Positions 1 through 9,841 are shown, counted from the first letter of the stretch. The stretch is 36,241 bases of DNA from Mycobacteriales bacterium (GCA_035690485.1 DASSKL010000030.1:1-36241); one strand, 5' to 3'. The notes: generated by a model from the letters alone, not told the origin. Numbers and translations: made by a program.

Positions 1-2235
<2,235 letters not shown>

Positions 2236-2237
2236 CC

Positions 2238-2630
2238 GTGCCCGCCGAAATGCACGTCGAGCTGGTGTCGCCGGACCGCAAGGTCTGGACCGGCACCGCC
2301 GAAATGGTCATCGCCAAGACCGGTGAGGGCGACATCGGCATCCTCGCCGGTCACCAGCCACTGCTCGGCACGCTGGTCGAGAGCCCGGTCACGATCAAGC
2401 GCGGCGACGAGCCGGACCTCGTCGCGGCCGTGCACGGCGGCTTCATCTCGGTGAGCAACCGCGGGGTGTCGATTCTCGCCGAGCTGGTCGAGCTGTCCTC
2501 CGACGTCGACGTCGCCCGAGCCCGGGTGGCCTACGACCGCACCGAGGGCGCGGTCGACGACGACGAGGAGGAGCGCGCGGCGCACCGACGAGCAGCGGCC
2601 CGCCTACGAGCCGCCGGCGAGCAGATCTAG
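2238..2630 (+). CDS. atpC: ATP synthase F1 epsilon subunit
   Basis: This epsilon subunit of 130 residues couples gamma to the c-ring and can brake ATP hydrolysis. The N-terminal beta-sandwich is recognisable (MHVELVSPDRKVWTGTAEMV, GDIGILAGHQPLLGTL), followed by a short helical C-terminus rich in Asp and Glu. GTG 2238 lies two bases after the atpD stop. It has GGAAG seven bases upstream, inside the atpD end, so the two are probably translationally coupled. ATG 2250 is an in-frame alternative. Only the first helix of the C-terminal hairpin seems present, as in many actinobacterial epsilon subunits. Confidence 0.95.
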   Translation: MPAEMHVELVSPDRKVWTGTAEMVIAKTGEGDIGILAGHQPLLGTLVESPVTIKRGDEPDLVAAVHGGFISVSNRGVSILAELVELSSDVDVARARVAYDRTEGAVDDDEEERAAHRRAAARLRAAGEQI

Positions 2631-2660
2631 TCGTCGGCGGCTGGGCGCGGGGCGGGGACG

Positions 2661-3086
2661 GTGGAGGTCGTCGACGCGATCGGCGTCCTGGTCCTGATCG
2701 CCGCCCTCCTGCTCGGCCTGCTCGTCCTGCGCCGGCTGTTTCTCACCCGCCGCGGCGGGTGCCTCGGCATCTCGCTGCGCCGCGCCGGCGCCGGCCGGCA
2801 CGGCTGGGTGCTCGGCCTCGGCCGGCTGGAGCGTGATCGGCTCGTGTGGTTCCGGTTGTTCAGCTTCTCCCTGCGGCCGCGACACGCGGTCGACCGCTCC
2901 GCGCTGGCGGTGCTGCAGCGGCGGCGGCCGAGTGGCGGCGAGACGCTGATGCTGCCGGGCGACGCGGTGATCTTCCGGTGCGACGGGGTGAGGGAAGCGC
3001 TCGAGGTCGCGTTGCCCGAGTCGACCCTGCCGGCATTCCTCGCCTGGCTGGAGTCGGCACCGCCGGGGGCGTCGCTGCCCCGCTAA
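2661..3086 (+). CDS. DUF2550 family membrane protein
   Basis: This is a 141-residue protein of the DUF2550 family, found directly after atpC in actinobacteria; from memory Rv1312 is the mycobacterial member. One N-terminal hydrophobic helix (about residues 5-24) is followed by a basic linker and a compact soluble domain. That domain has the conserved pattern in which a tryptophan and phenylalanines surround an arginine-rich strand. Its function is unknown. GTG 2661 has GGGGCGGGGA upstream. The stop TAA at 3084-3086 overlaps the stop of the convergent adenosyltransferase gene. Confidence 0.85.
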   Translation: MEVVDAIGVLVLIAALLLGLLVLRRLFLTRRGGCLGISLRRAGAGRHGWVLGLGRLERDRLVWFRLFSFSLRPRHAVDRSALAVLQRRRPSGGETLMLPGDAVIFRCDGVREALEVALPESTLPAFLAWLESAPPGASLPR

Positions 3087-3679
3087 GGCTGGTTGCCCGG
3101 CTTCCAGAGCACGTCGCCCTGCTCCGCGTTGGCCACCCGGGCCAGGATGAACAGCAGGTCCGACAGGCGGTTCAGGTAGCGCGCGGTGACCGGGTTGGTG
3201 ACGTCGTGCTCGACGTCGAGCAGGGCCCACGCGCTGCGCTCGGCCCGGCGGGCCGCCGTGCGCGCGACGTGCAGCAGCGCGGCGCCGGGGCTGCCCCCCG
3301 GCAGGATGAAGCTGTTGAGCTTGCCCAGCCGCGAGTTGTAGCTGTCGCAGTCGCGCTCGAGCCGCTCGACGTAGGCGTCGTCGATCCTCAGCTGCGGATA
3401 CTTCGGGGCTTCGGCGATCGGCGTGCAGAGGTCCGCACCCACGTCGAACAGCTCGTTCTGCACCCGCTGCATCGTGGCCGCGACGTCGGCGGCCAGGTCG
3501 CCCAGCGCCAGCGCGACGCCGATCGCGCTGTTGGTCTCGTCGACGTCGGCGTACGCCGCGATCCGCGGGCTGGTCTTCGCCGCCCGGCTCATGTCGCCGA
3601 GCGCGGTCGTGCCGTCGTCGCCGGTCTTGGTGTAGATCCGTGTCAGGTGCACCGTCGACGTGCGCTTGCGCTCGGCCAT
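3083..3679 (-). CDS. PduO-type cob(I)alamin adenosyltransferase
   Basis: This enzyme transfers the adenosyl group of ATP to cob(I)alamin, making adenosylcobalamin, and it can load the cofactor onto mutases. At 198 residues it has the normal family length. The ATP-binding N-terminus TRIYTKTGDDGTTALGD, the central PGG turn, the basic helix around RTAARRAERSAW and the closing LNRLSDLLFILAR helix are all typical of the PduO/MMAB family. It is a likely cofactor source for MeaA and IcmA in this window. A TAGCGT hexamer ends six bases before ATG 3679 and no ribosome binding site is visible, so a leaderless mRNA is likely. Its stop overlaps the DUF2550 stop by four bases. Confidence 0.95.
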   Translation of the reverse strand: MAERKRTSTVHLTRIYTKTGDDGTTALGDMSRAAKTSPRIAAYADVDETNSAIGVALALGDLAADVAATMQRVQNELFDVGADLCTPIAEAPKYPQLRIDDAYVERLERDCDSYNSRLGKLNSFILPGGSPGAALLHVARTAARRAERSAWALLDVEHDVTNPVTARYLNRLSDLLFILARVANAEQGDVLWKPGNQP

Positions 3680-3685
3680 GCCAGC

Positions 3686-3691
3686 ACGCTA
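3686..3691 (-). promoter_or_regulatory. -10 hexamer TAGCGT, likely leaderless start of the adenosyltransferase gene
   Basis: On the minus strand TAGCGT is followed by six bases and then ATG 3679. Transcription would start at or next to the start codon. No Shine-Dalgarno sequence is present. The -35 box is not clear. Confidence 0.5.
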
Positions 3692-3750
3692 CAAGGCGGA
3701 GGCGCCGCTGCCCGGCCGGCCGCGGCGCCTCCGCTCTCCGTGCGGGCGCG

Positions 3751-4683
3751 TCAGATGTCGGGGAAGGTCACCCCGCGCCCGATCGGGCCTTCATACAGCG
3801 GCGTTCCGAGGTTGCCGTCGCCGTCGAGCACCCGGATCTGCGGCACGACCTGGCCCGCTGCCGGCATGGTGACCGGGAAGGCGGCGATACGGCCGTCGAC
3901 CAGGTCGCGGGCGGCAGGTCGCCACGAGCCACCAGGGGTCTTCAGGTCGATCTCGCCGGTGCCCGCCCGGCCGACCACGATCGCGGTGCCGTCCCGTGAA
4001 CCGCTGCCGGGCTGGCCGGCCGCCGGGACGAAGACGCTCACCTGGCCGGCCTCGGCGTCGATGTCGTGCAACCCGACCAGGGTCGCCGGCGCGTTCGGCG
4101 ACTTGACCCAAGCAGCGGCAACCATCGCCGGCGCCTGGGGATTGCCGGTGACCTCGCCCGCGGCCACCAGGATCAGCTGGTCGCTGGAGGAGATCACGCC
4201 GTACAGCGGGCGGAGCTTCTCCAGCGTCACCTGCGCGCCGGGCCAGTGCGCCGCCAGGGCCTGGCTCATCTTCTGCAGCATGTCGATGCGGTTGGCTCCG
4301 TCGGCGATCGTGTTCATGCCGGCGTAGGTCCACGTCTCGACGGTCGGGACCTGCGGAGGCGCGGTAGACGTCCACGTTGGCGACGCGGATGCGTTCGGGG
4401 ACGTTGCCGGTGAGGCGGTGTCGCGGGGCGCCACCGTGTCGGTGGGCTGGACGGCGAAGCTGCCGGGCGCCGGCTTGTCGGCGTCGAGGCTCCCCGAGAT
4501 CGTCGGCACCGCCACGGCGATCGCGGCCAGCGCCAGCACGCCTCCGGTCGCGGCCGCGGCCAGCCGGTGGCGGCGGATTCCGCGGGCCCGGCGCTCGATG
4601 CCGGCGAGCGGGTCGGGGGACGTGGGCACCTGCGTGGCGCGGTCGCGCAGCGTCGTGCGCAGCTCGTCGTCGATCGGGGTCAT
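3751..4683 (-). CDS. Membrane-anchored partner of the ECF sigma factor (putative anti-sigma or cognate effector)
   Basis: This is a 310-residue protein of unrecognised family. A short cytoplasmic N-terminus (about 40 residues, rich in Arg and Asp) precedes one transmembrane helix at about residues 41-61. A Ser/Thr/Pro/Ala-rich linker (about 70-110) and an extracytoplasmic domain of about 200 residues follow. ATG 4683 overlaps the sigma-factor stop as ATGA, so the two are translationally coupled, the usual arrangement for a sigma factor and its regulator. No HxxxCxxC zinc anti-sigma motif is present, so an anti-sigma role is inferred from position and topology only. A sensor or surface protein that is simply co-expressed is equally possible. 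Confidence 0.6.
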   Translation of the reverse strand: MTPIDDELRTTLRDRATQVPTSPDPLAGIERRARGIRRHRLAAAATGGVLALAAIAVAVPTISGSLDADKPAPGSFAVQPTDTVAPRDTASPATSPNASASPTWTSTAPPQVPTVETWTYAGMNTIADGANRIDMLQKMSQALAAHWPGAQVTLEKLRPLYGVISSSDQLILVAAGEVTGNPQAPAMVAAAWVKSPNAPATLVGLHDIDAEAGQVSVFVPAAGQPGSGSRDGTAIVVGRAGTGEIDLKTPGGSWRPAARDLVDGRIAAFPVTMPAAGQVVPQIRVLDGDGNLGTPLYEGPIGRGVTFPDI

Positions 4684-5219
4684 GGCGTGGCTCCCAGAAG
4701 GTCTGAGGGAAGTGCGGTGCGGGGGTCGTCGTCACGCAGGTCGGCGTCGTCGCGGAGCTTGACCAGCGCGCGGGACACCGTGCTCTTGACGGTGCCGACC
4801 GACACGCCGAGCACCTCCGCGGTCTCGGCCTCCGACAGGTCCTCGTAGTAGCGGAGGACCACGGCGGCTCGCTGCCGCTTGGGCAGCCTGGCGAGGGCGG
4901 TCCACAGCGCGTCGTGCGGGTCGGCGTCGGCGGCCTCGTCGCGGCCGGCCCGCTCGGGCGGGTCGGCGGTCGCGACCTCATCGAGCCGGCGACGCCGCCA
5001 CCACGACGTGCGGGTGTTGACCATGATCCGGCGTACGTAGGCGTCGACCGCCTCGCGCTCCCGGATGCGGTCCCACGCCAGGTACGTCTTCGCCAGCGCC
5101 GCCTGCACCAGGTCCTCGCCGTCGGCCCGGCTGCCCGTCAGCAGGTAACCGGTGCGCAACAGCGACGGGTAGCGGGCGGCGACGTAGTCCCGGAACTCGT
5201 CCCGGCTTCGCGTGTTCAT
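4680..5219 (-). CDS. SigE-family ECF RNA polymerase sigma factor
   Basis: This 179-residue extracytoplasmic-function sigma factor belongs to the SigE group common in actinobacteria. Region 2 spans about residues 10-75 (FRDYVAARYPSLLRTGYLLTG, ADGEDLVQAALAKTY, VDAYVRRIMVNTRTSWWRR). Region 4 spans about 105-165, with the helix-turn-helix LSEAETAEVLGVSVGTVKS. It directs RNA polymerase to a specific promoter set. It is cotranscribed with the membrane protein downstream, which overlaps it by four bases. ATG 5219 has GATGAGG just upstream. It is divergent from murA with 155 bases between them, where an inverted repeat (5292-5312) could be a control site. Confidence 0.9.
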   Translation of the reverse strand: MNTRSRDEFRDYVAARYPSLLRTGYLLTGSRADGEDLVQAALAKTYLAWDRIREREAVDAYVRRIMVNTRTSWWRRRRLDEVATADPPERAGRDEAADADPHDALWTALARLPKRQRAAVVLRYYEDLSEAETAEVLGVSVGTVKSTVSRALVKLRDDADLRDDDPRTALPSDLLGATP

Positions 5220-5291
5220 GACCTCATCTCGTCGTTCGGTCGGTGAGCGGGCTCGCAGGGCGTGACACCCGGCAAGACGCCGCTTGCGTGC

Positions 5292-5312
5292 CGAACGTTG
5301 CTCGCGCGTTCG
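5292..5312. promoter_or_regulatory. Inverted repeat between the sigma-factor gene and murA
   Basis: The arms CGAACG (5292-5297) and CGTTCG (5307-5312) are separated by nine bases. The repeat lies in the 155-base divergent region. It could be a regulator site, but six-base GC-rich arms also occur by chance, so support is weak. Confidence 0.25.
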
Positions 5313-5362
5313 ACGATTGTCCGCGGCGCGCCGTGGCTCGCCCGGTTTCGACCTCGCCGTCC

Positions 5363-5368
5363 TACGAT
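5363..5368 (+). promoter_or_regulatory. -10 hexamer TACGAT, likely leaderless start of murA
   Basis: TACGAT is followed by six bases and GTG 5375. No ribosome binding site precedes the GTG. The spacing puts the transcription start at the start codon. Confidence 0.5.
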
Positions 5369-5374
5369 GCCGCG

Positions 5375-6643
5375 GTGGAGCGGTTCACGGTCGTCGGCGG
5401 TGCGCGGCTCGCCGGCACGGCGCGGGTGACCGGCGCGAAGAACAGCGTGCTCAAGGTCATGGCGGCCGCGCTGCTTGCCGAGGGCACGACTCATCTGCGC
5501 AACGTGCCCGACATCGTGGACGTCTCCATCATGGCCCGGGTCCTGCAGGACCTGGGGGCCCACGTGGAGGCCCGGCCGCCGGAGGTCGTCATCACCGTCC
5601 CAGAGCGGATCGGGCACGAGGCGGCCTACGAGCACGTACGCCGCATCCGTGGCTCGGTCTGCGTGCTCGGCCCGCTGCTTGCCCGCGCCGGTCAGGCGCG
5701 GGTGGCCCTCCCCGGCGGTGACGCGATCGGCTCCCGCGCGCTCGACCTGCACGTCGGGGGTCTGGAGCGGCTCGGGGTGACGTTCCACAGCGAGCACGGC
5801 TACCTCGTCGCCGAGGCGCCGTCGCTCGCGGGAGGCTCGGTCTGGCTGGACTTCCCGAGCGTCGGCGCGACCGAGAACATCGTCATGGCGGCGGTCCTCG
5901 CCAAGGGCACGACGGTGATCGACAACGTCGCCCGCGAGCCGGAGATCGTCGACCTGTGCGAGATGCTCGTCGGGATGGGCGCCCGCATCGGCGGGCTCGG
6001 CACGTCGACGCTGGAGATCGAAGGCGTCGAGGGGCTCACCCCCACGACGCACGACGTGGTGCCCGACCGGATCGTCGCCGGGACGTTCGCCTACGCCGCC
6101 GCGATGACCCGCGGCGACATCTCGATCGAGGGCGCGCAGTCGCAGCATCTCGAGATCGCGCTGGACAAGCTGGCCCAGGCGGGCGCGCGCGTCGAGCGGG
6201 AGGTCGACGGCTTCCGGGTCAGCTGCGACACCCGGCCCGCGGCGGTCGACGTCGCGACGCTTCCCTATCCCGGCTTCCCGACCGACCTGCAGCCGATGGC
6301 GATCGCGCTCAACGCGACCTCGACGGGGGTGGCGTTCGTCACCGAGAACATCTTCGAGGGTCGGTTCGCGTTCATCGACGAGCTCGTGCGGCTCGGCGCC
6401 GACATCCGCACCGAGGGCCACCACGCGGTGGTCCGCGGCCGCGAGCGGTTGTCGGGTGCCCCGGTGCGCGCCACCGACATCCGCGCAGGCGCCGGGCTGG
6501 TGCTCGCCGGGCTGGCGGCCGAGGGGGTCACGTCGGTGAGCGACGCCTACCACATCGACCGCGGCTACGCGCACTTCGCCGAGCAGCTCCGCGCGCTCGG
6601 GGCGGACGTCTCGCGCGACTCGCTGCCCGACGAAGCCGCCTAG
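5375..6643 (+). CDS. murA: UDP-N-acetylglucosamine 1-carboxyvinyltransferase (Asp-type, fosfomycin-insensitive form)
   Basis: MurA transfers enolpyruvate from PEP to UDP-GlcNAc, the first committed step of peptidoglycan synthesis, in the cytoplasm. The protein has 422 residues, the normal length. Lys22-Asn23 (TGAKNSVLK) and the PGFPTDLQ substrate loop are present. In the flexible loop, PGGCAIG of most bacteria reads PGGDAIG, with Asp at residue 116 (codon 5720-5722). Mycobacterial MurA has Asp at the same place and is naturally fosfomycin resistant. The frame is open upstream to 5243, but GTG 5375 fits homologues (MERFTVVGG) and the -10 hexamer. Confidence 0.96.
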   Translation: MERFTVVGGARLAGTARVTGAKNSVLKVMAAALLAEGTTHLRNVPDIVDVSIMARVLQDLGAHVEARPPEVVITVPERIGHEAAYEHVRRIRGSVCVLGPLLARAGQARVALPGGDAIGSRALDLHVGGLERLGVTFHSEHGYLVAEAPSLAGGSVWLDFPSVGATENIVMAAVLAKGTTVIDNVAREPEIVDLCEMLVGMGARIGGLGTSTLEIEGVEGLTPTTHDVVPDRIVAGTFAYAAAMTRGDISIEGAQSQHLEIALDKLAQAGARVEREVDGFRVSCDTRPAAVDVATLPYPGFPTDLQPMAIALNATSTGVAFVTENIFEGRFAFIDELVRLGADIRTEGHHAVVRGRERLSGAPVRATDIRAGAGLVLAGLAAEGVTSVSDAYHIDRGYAHFAEQLRALGADVSRDSLPDEAA

Positions 6644-6653
6644 GCGGGACGGG

Positions 6654-6983
6654 TCAGCAGCTGGTCAGCTCGCGGGCCCGGTCGGCGTCGTCGGGGAAGA
6701 CCAGCAGGTAGGTCGCGTCCTGCGGCCACGGTCGGCCGGTCGCGTCGTAGCCCTTCCCCGCCGGTGCCAACGTCGCGCGGATGTGGTGCTCGGCCAGCAC
6801 GGCGTGCACGCGGGCGGCCTCGTCGTGCGGGAGGGCCCGCGTCGCGGGCACGAGCAGCCCGTAGTCGGGACGGTTGCCCGGCGTACGCCGTTTCGGCGGG
6901 CCGAAGATCCAGCGGCCGAGAGCACCGAGGCCGAGCGCGACGAGCAGCGCGAGGACCGGGGCGGCGAGCAGGTGCGCGGGCAT
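6654..6983 (-). CDS. Small membrane protein of unknown function
   Basis: This predicted 109-residue protein has one N-terminal transmembrane helix (about residues 3-22) followed by a basic segment (GPPKRRTPGNRPDYG) and a small soluble domain. That domain could fold as an alpha/beta unit (HDEAARVHAVLAEHHIRATL, TYLLVFPDD). I do not recognise the family. ATG 6983 has GGAGGG seven bases upstream, a strong ribosome binding site; the frame extends to 7082 without one. It converges on murA, with 10 bases between the two stops, and is divergent from the STAS gene. Confidence 0.65.
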   Translation of the reverse strand: MPAHLLAAPVLALLVALGLGALGRWIFGPPKRRTPGNRPDYGLLVPATRALPHDEAARVHAVLAEHHIRATLAPAGKGYDATGRPWPQDATYLLVFPDDADRARELTSC

Positions 6984-7040
6984 CTGTGCTCCCTCCTGCG
7001 CCGATGTCGCGGTGCATCCGGAAAAAGGTGCACCCGGCGT

Positions 7041-7062
7041 GGCAACCGAAACGGCAACCGTT
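7041..7062. promoter_or_regulatory. Overlapping direct and inverted repeats between the small membrane protein and STAS genes
   Basis: GGCAACCG occurs at 7041-7048 and again at 7053-7060, one helical turn plus about two bases apart. The second copy sits inside the palindrome AACGG-CAA-CCGTT (7050-7062). A possible -10, TATGGT, lies at 7070-7075 for the STAS gene. The arrangement looks like a regulator site, but no regulator is identified. Confidence 0.3.
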
Positions 7063-7113
7063 GCGTCGTTATGGTCGACCACGGCGTTCCCGCTCGCAGA
7101 CGGGGGTCCCCCG

Positions 7114-7434
7114 ATGCATGTCCACGTCGACGAGCCCGGCCAGGCATTGACGCTGTCCGGACAGCTCGACGCGTCGACCGTTCCCGACGTACGGCTCGCG
7201 CTGCACGCCGCCGTCGACAGGGGTCACGGCGACCTGGTCGTCGACATCGCCGACGTCGAGCTGCTGGACGCCACCGGCCTGGGGGTGCTCGTGGGCGCGC
7301 ACCGACGGGCCGGGCGTCACGGCCGCCGGCTGGTGCTGCGGTCGGTGCCGCCGCGTGTCGATCGGCTGCTGTTCATCAGCCGGCTCTACCTGGTGCTGCA
7401 CGTCGACCGGTCGAGGCCGGTCTCCGTCGCCTGA
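7114..7434 (+). CDS. STAS-domain protein (anti-sigma factor antagonist type)
   Basis: This 106-residue protein is a single STAS domain of the SpoIIAA/RsbV class. Such proteins bind anti-sigma kinases and release sigma factors, controlled by Ser phosphorylation. The core GQLDASTVPDVRLAL, LVVDIADVELLDATGLGVLV and GRRLVLRSVPPRV strands match. The phosphorylatable position reads DATGLGVL, so Thr stands where many RsbV proteins have Ser. ATG 7114 has GGGGG upstream. GTG 7038 is an in-frame but less likely start. No kinase partner is encoded nearby, so it probably acts with one elsewhere. Confidence 0.85.
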   Translation: MHVHVDEPGQALTLSGQLDASTVPDVRLALHAAVDRGHGDLVVDIADVELLDATGLGVLVGAHRRAGRHGRRLVLRSVPPRVDRLLFISRLYLVLHVDRSRPVSVA

Positions 7435-7456
7435 GTCGCTCTGCCGCGCGGTCACC

Positions 7457-7462
7457 TACGCT
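7457..7462 (+). promoter_or_regulatory. Candidate -10 hexamer TACGCT of meaA
   Basis: TACGCT lies 28 bases before ATG 7491, just after the STAS stop, giving a short leader that contains GGAGG (7482-7486). Unlike many genes here, meaA would therefore have a normal leader. Confidence 0.35.
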
Positions 7463-7490
7463 TCCGTCGTACGACGTCGACGGAGGACTC

Positions 7491-9473
7491 ATGTCGCAGC
7501 GCGAACGCGACCGGCCGTGGGTGATGCGCACCTACGCCGGCCACTCCTCGCCGGCCGAGTCCAACGCGCTCTACCGGCGCAACCTCGAGAAGGGGCAGAC
7601 CGGACTGTCGGTGGCCTTCGACCTGCCGACCCAGACCGGTTACGACCCCGACGCCGAGCTCGCCGCCGGCGAGGTGGGCAAGGTCGGAGTGCCGATCGCG
7701 CACGTGGGCGACATGCGCGCGTTGTGCGACGGCATCCCGCTCGCCGAGATGAACACGTCGATGACGATCAACGCCACCGCGATGTGGCTGCTCGCGCTCT
7801 ACGAGGTCGTCGCCGAGGAGCAGGGCGCCGACCCGGCCGCGCTGATGGGCACGACGCAGAACGACATCATCAAGGAGTACCTCTCCCGCGGGACCTACGT
7901 CTTCCCGCCCGGGCCGTCACTGCGGCTGATCACCGACATGGTCGCCTACACGGTGACCGCGATGCCGAAGTGGAACCCGGTCAACATCTGCAGCTACCAC
8001 CTGCAGGAGGCCGGTGCGACGCCGGTGCAGGAGATCGCCTACGCCATGTGCACGGCGATCGCGGTGCTCGACGCGGTCCGCGACTCGGGGCAGGTGCCGG
8101 CCGAACGCTTCGGCGAGGTGGTCGCGCGTATCTCCTTCTTCGTCAACGCGGGCGTGCGCTTCGTCGAAGAGATGTGCAAGATGCGGGCGTTCGTCGAGCT
8201 GTGGGAGGCGCTCACGCTGTCGCGCTACGGCGTCACCGACCCGAAGCAGCGGCGGTTTCGCTACGGCGTGCAGGTCAACTCGCTCGGGCTGACGGAGGCG
8301 CAGCCGGAGAACAACGTCTACCGGATCCTGCTGGAGATGCTGGCCGTCACGCTGTCCCGGCGCGGCCGGGCTCGCGCGGTGCAGCTGCCGGCGTGGAACG
8401 AAGCCCTCGGCCTGCCGCGACCTTGGGACCAGCAGTGGTCGCTGCGGGCGCAGCAGGTGCTGGCCTTCGAGACCGACCTGCTGGACTACGACGACATCTT
8501 CGACGGCTCGGTCGTGGTCGAGTCGCGGGTGGCCGCGCTGGTCGCCGACGCACGGGCCGAGATCGACCGCGTGCAGGCGATGGGCGGCGCGGTCGCCGCG
8601 GTCGAGAACGGCTACATGAAGTCCCAGCTGGTGGCCTCGCACGCCGAGCGGCGGCGGCGGATGGAGGTCGGCGAGGACGTCGTGGTGGGCGTCAACCGGT
8701 TCACGACCAGCGAGCCGAACCCGTTGCTCGCCGACCTCGACACCGCGATCCAGACCGTCGACCCGGCGGTCGAGGCGGCCGCCGTCGAGGCGGTGCGGTC
8801 GTGGCGGGCCGGACGTGATGCCGGCGAGGTCGACGAGGCACTGCGTGTGTTGCGAGATGCGGCCAAGACGGAGGCGAACCTGGTCGCGCCGACGTTGCGC
8901 TGCGCCCGGGCGGGGGTGACGACGGGGGAGTGGGCGGGCACCTTGCGCGAGGTGTTCGGGGAGTACCGCGCGCCGACCGGCGTTTCGGCAGCGGTCGCCG
9001 CCGGTGCCGGGGAGGAGCTGACGCGGGTGCGCGAGCGGGTGCGCCGCGCCGGTGCGGAGATCGGGGCCCGGCTGCGGCTGCTCATCGGCAAGCCCGGTCT
9101 CGACGGGCACTCCAACGGCGCCGAGCAGATCGCGGTGCGGGCCCGTGACGCCGGCTTCGAGGTGATCTACCAGGGCATCCGGCTCACGCCCGCGCAGATT
9201 GTCGCCGCGGCCGTCGCCGAGGACGTGCACTGCGTCGGGCTGTCGATCCTGTCCGGGTCACACCTCGAGCTGGTGCCCCAGGTGCTCGACGGGCTGCGGT
9301 CGGCCGGGCTCACCGACGTACCGGTGGTGGTCGGCGGGATCGTCCCCGCGGCCGACGCCGAGCAGCTGCGGCGGCTGGGCGTGGCGCGGGTGTTCACGCC
9401 GAAGGACTACGAGCTGACGCGCATCATCGACGAGATCGTCGGGGTGATCCGCGCCGCCCACGGCCTGGGCTGA
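7491..9473 (+). CDS. meaA: Ethylmalonyl-CoA mutase (MeaA-type B12-dependent acyl-CoA mutase)
   Basis: This 660-residue adenosylcobalamin mutase belongs to the MeaA/Ecm group, which converts ethylmalonyl-CoA to methylsuccinyl-CoA in the ethylmalonyl-CoA pathway of acetate assimilation. Residues 1 to about 500 form the substrate TIM barrel and about 530-655 the B12 domain, with LDGHSNG (Asp538, His540), SILSGSH and VVVGGIV. Counted against methylmalonyl-CoA mutase, Tyr15, Arg133, Tyr169 and His170 match Tyr89, Arg207, Tyr243 and His244. The opening MRTYAGHS and the single-chain length favour MeaA over methylmalonyl-CoA mutase. ATG 7491 has GGAGG four bases upstream. No crotonyl-CoA carboxylase/reductase gene is in the window. 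Confidence 0.88.
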   Translation: MSQRERDRPWVMRTYAGHSSPAESNALYRRNLEKGQTGLSVAFDLPTQTGYDPDAELAAGEVGKVGVPIAHVGDMRALCDGIPLAEMNTSMTINATAMWLLALYEVVAEEQGADPAALMGTTQNDIIKEYLSRGTYVFPPGPSLRLITDMVAYTVTAMPKWNPVNICSYHLQEAGATPVQEIAYAMCTAIAVLDAVRDSGQVPAERFGEVVARISFFVNAGVRFVEEMCKMRAFVELWEALTLSRYGVTDPKQRRFRYGVQVNSLGLTEAQPENNVYRILLEMLAVTLSRRGRARAVQLPAWNEALGLPRPWDQQWSLRAQQVLAFETDLLDYDDIFDGSVVVESRVAALVADARAEIDRVQAMGGAVAAVENGYMKSQLVASHAERRRRMEVGEDVVVGVNRFTTSEPNPLLADLDTAIQTVDPAVEAAAVEAVRSWRAGRDAGEVDEALRVLRDAAKTEANLVAPTLRCARAGVTTGEWAGTLREVFGEYRAPTGVSAAVAAGAGEELTRVRERVRRAGAEIGARLRLLIGKPGLDGHSNGAEQIAVRARDAGFEVIYQGIRLTPAQIVAAAVAEDVHCVGLSILSGSHLELVPQVLDGLRSAGLTDVPVVVGGIVPAADAEQLRRLGVARVFTPKDYELTRIIDEIVGVIRAAHGLG

Positions 9474-9615
9474 CCCGCTCCTCGGTGCCGCTCGACGGCG
9501 CGGCGACCTCCACCGGCGTGTAGAGCGCGAGGCCCCAGCGCAACTTCTCGCGCATCCCCTCGACTTCCTCGTCTGGCAGCCCCGAGACCAGGCTGCGCAG
9601 CAGGTCACCCTCCAC
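9424..9615 (-). CDS. Small hypothetical protein overlapping the 3' end of meaA
   Basis: This possible 63-residue protein starts at GTG 9615 and has GGGAG seven bases upstream. The first 40 residues look protein-like (LLRSLVSGLPDEEVEGMREKL, then RWGLALYTPVEV), with an amphipathic helix. The last 20 residues are Arg/Gly/Ser-rich and are read antisense to meaA over 50 bases. I do not recognise a family. It could be real, or a chance frame in GC-rich DNA. Confidence 0.4.
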   Translation of the reverse strand: MEGDLLRSLVSGLPDEEVEGMREKLRWGLALYTPVEVAAPSSGTEERVSPGRGRRGSPRRSRR

Positions 9616-9797
9616 AGTCCGCTCCCTTCGTGGCGCGGGTTGAGTCCGACATCCCCGCATGATACGTCGTACGGCGACCAAAGTGGCTGCCACGATCACC
9701 GGTCTTGGCACGGCGGGGCGCGCTTGCTCTTTGGGGCAGGCGACTTGTCCACACGTGGCGCTGCGCCGCTTGCCCTGGTCTGGGCAGGCTGGAAGAA

Positions 9798-9813
9798 TCG
9801 AACAAATGTTCGA
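9798..9813. promoter_or_regulatory. SOS box (LexA operator) upstream of the DUF222-HNH gene
   Basis: TCGAACAAATGTTCGA matches the mycobacterial/actinobacterial LexA consensus TCGAAC-N4-GTTCGA at every defined position. It lies 28 bases before GTG 9842, where LexA would block transcription until DNA damage. Confidence 0.8.
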
Positions 9814-9841
9814 GTAGTGGGGATCGAGGAGGTGCTGGAGC

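Noticed and set aside
3751-4683. Zinc-binding anti-sigma factor (ZAS) identity
   Set aside because: The N-terminal part has no HxxxCxxC motif, so only a general membrane-partner call is given.
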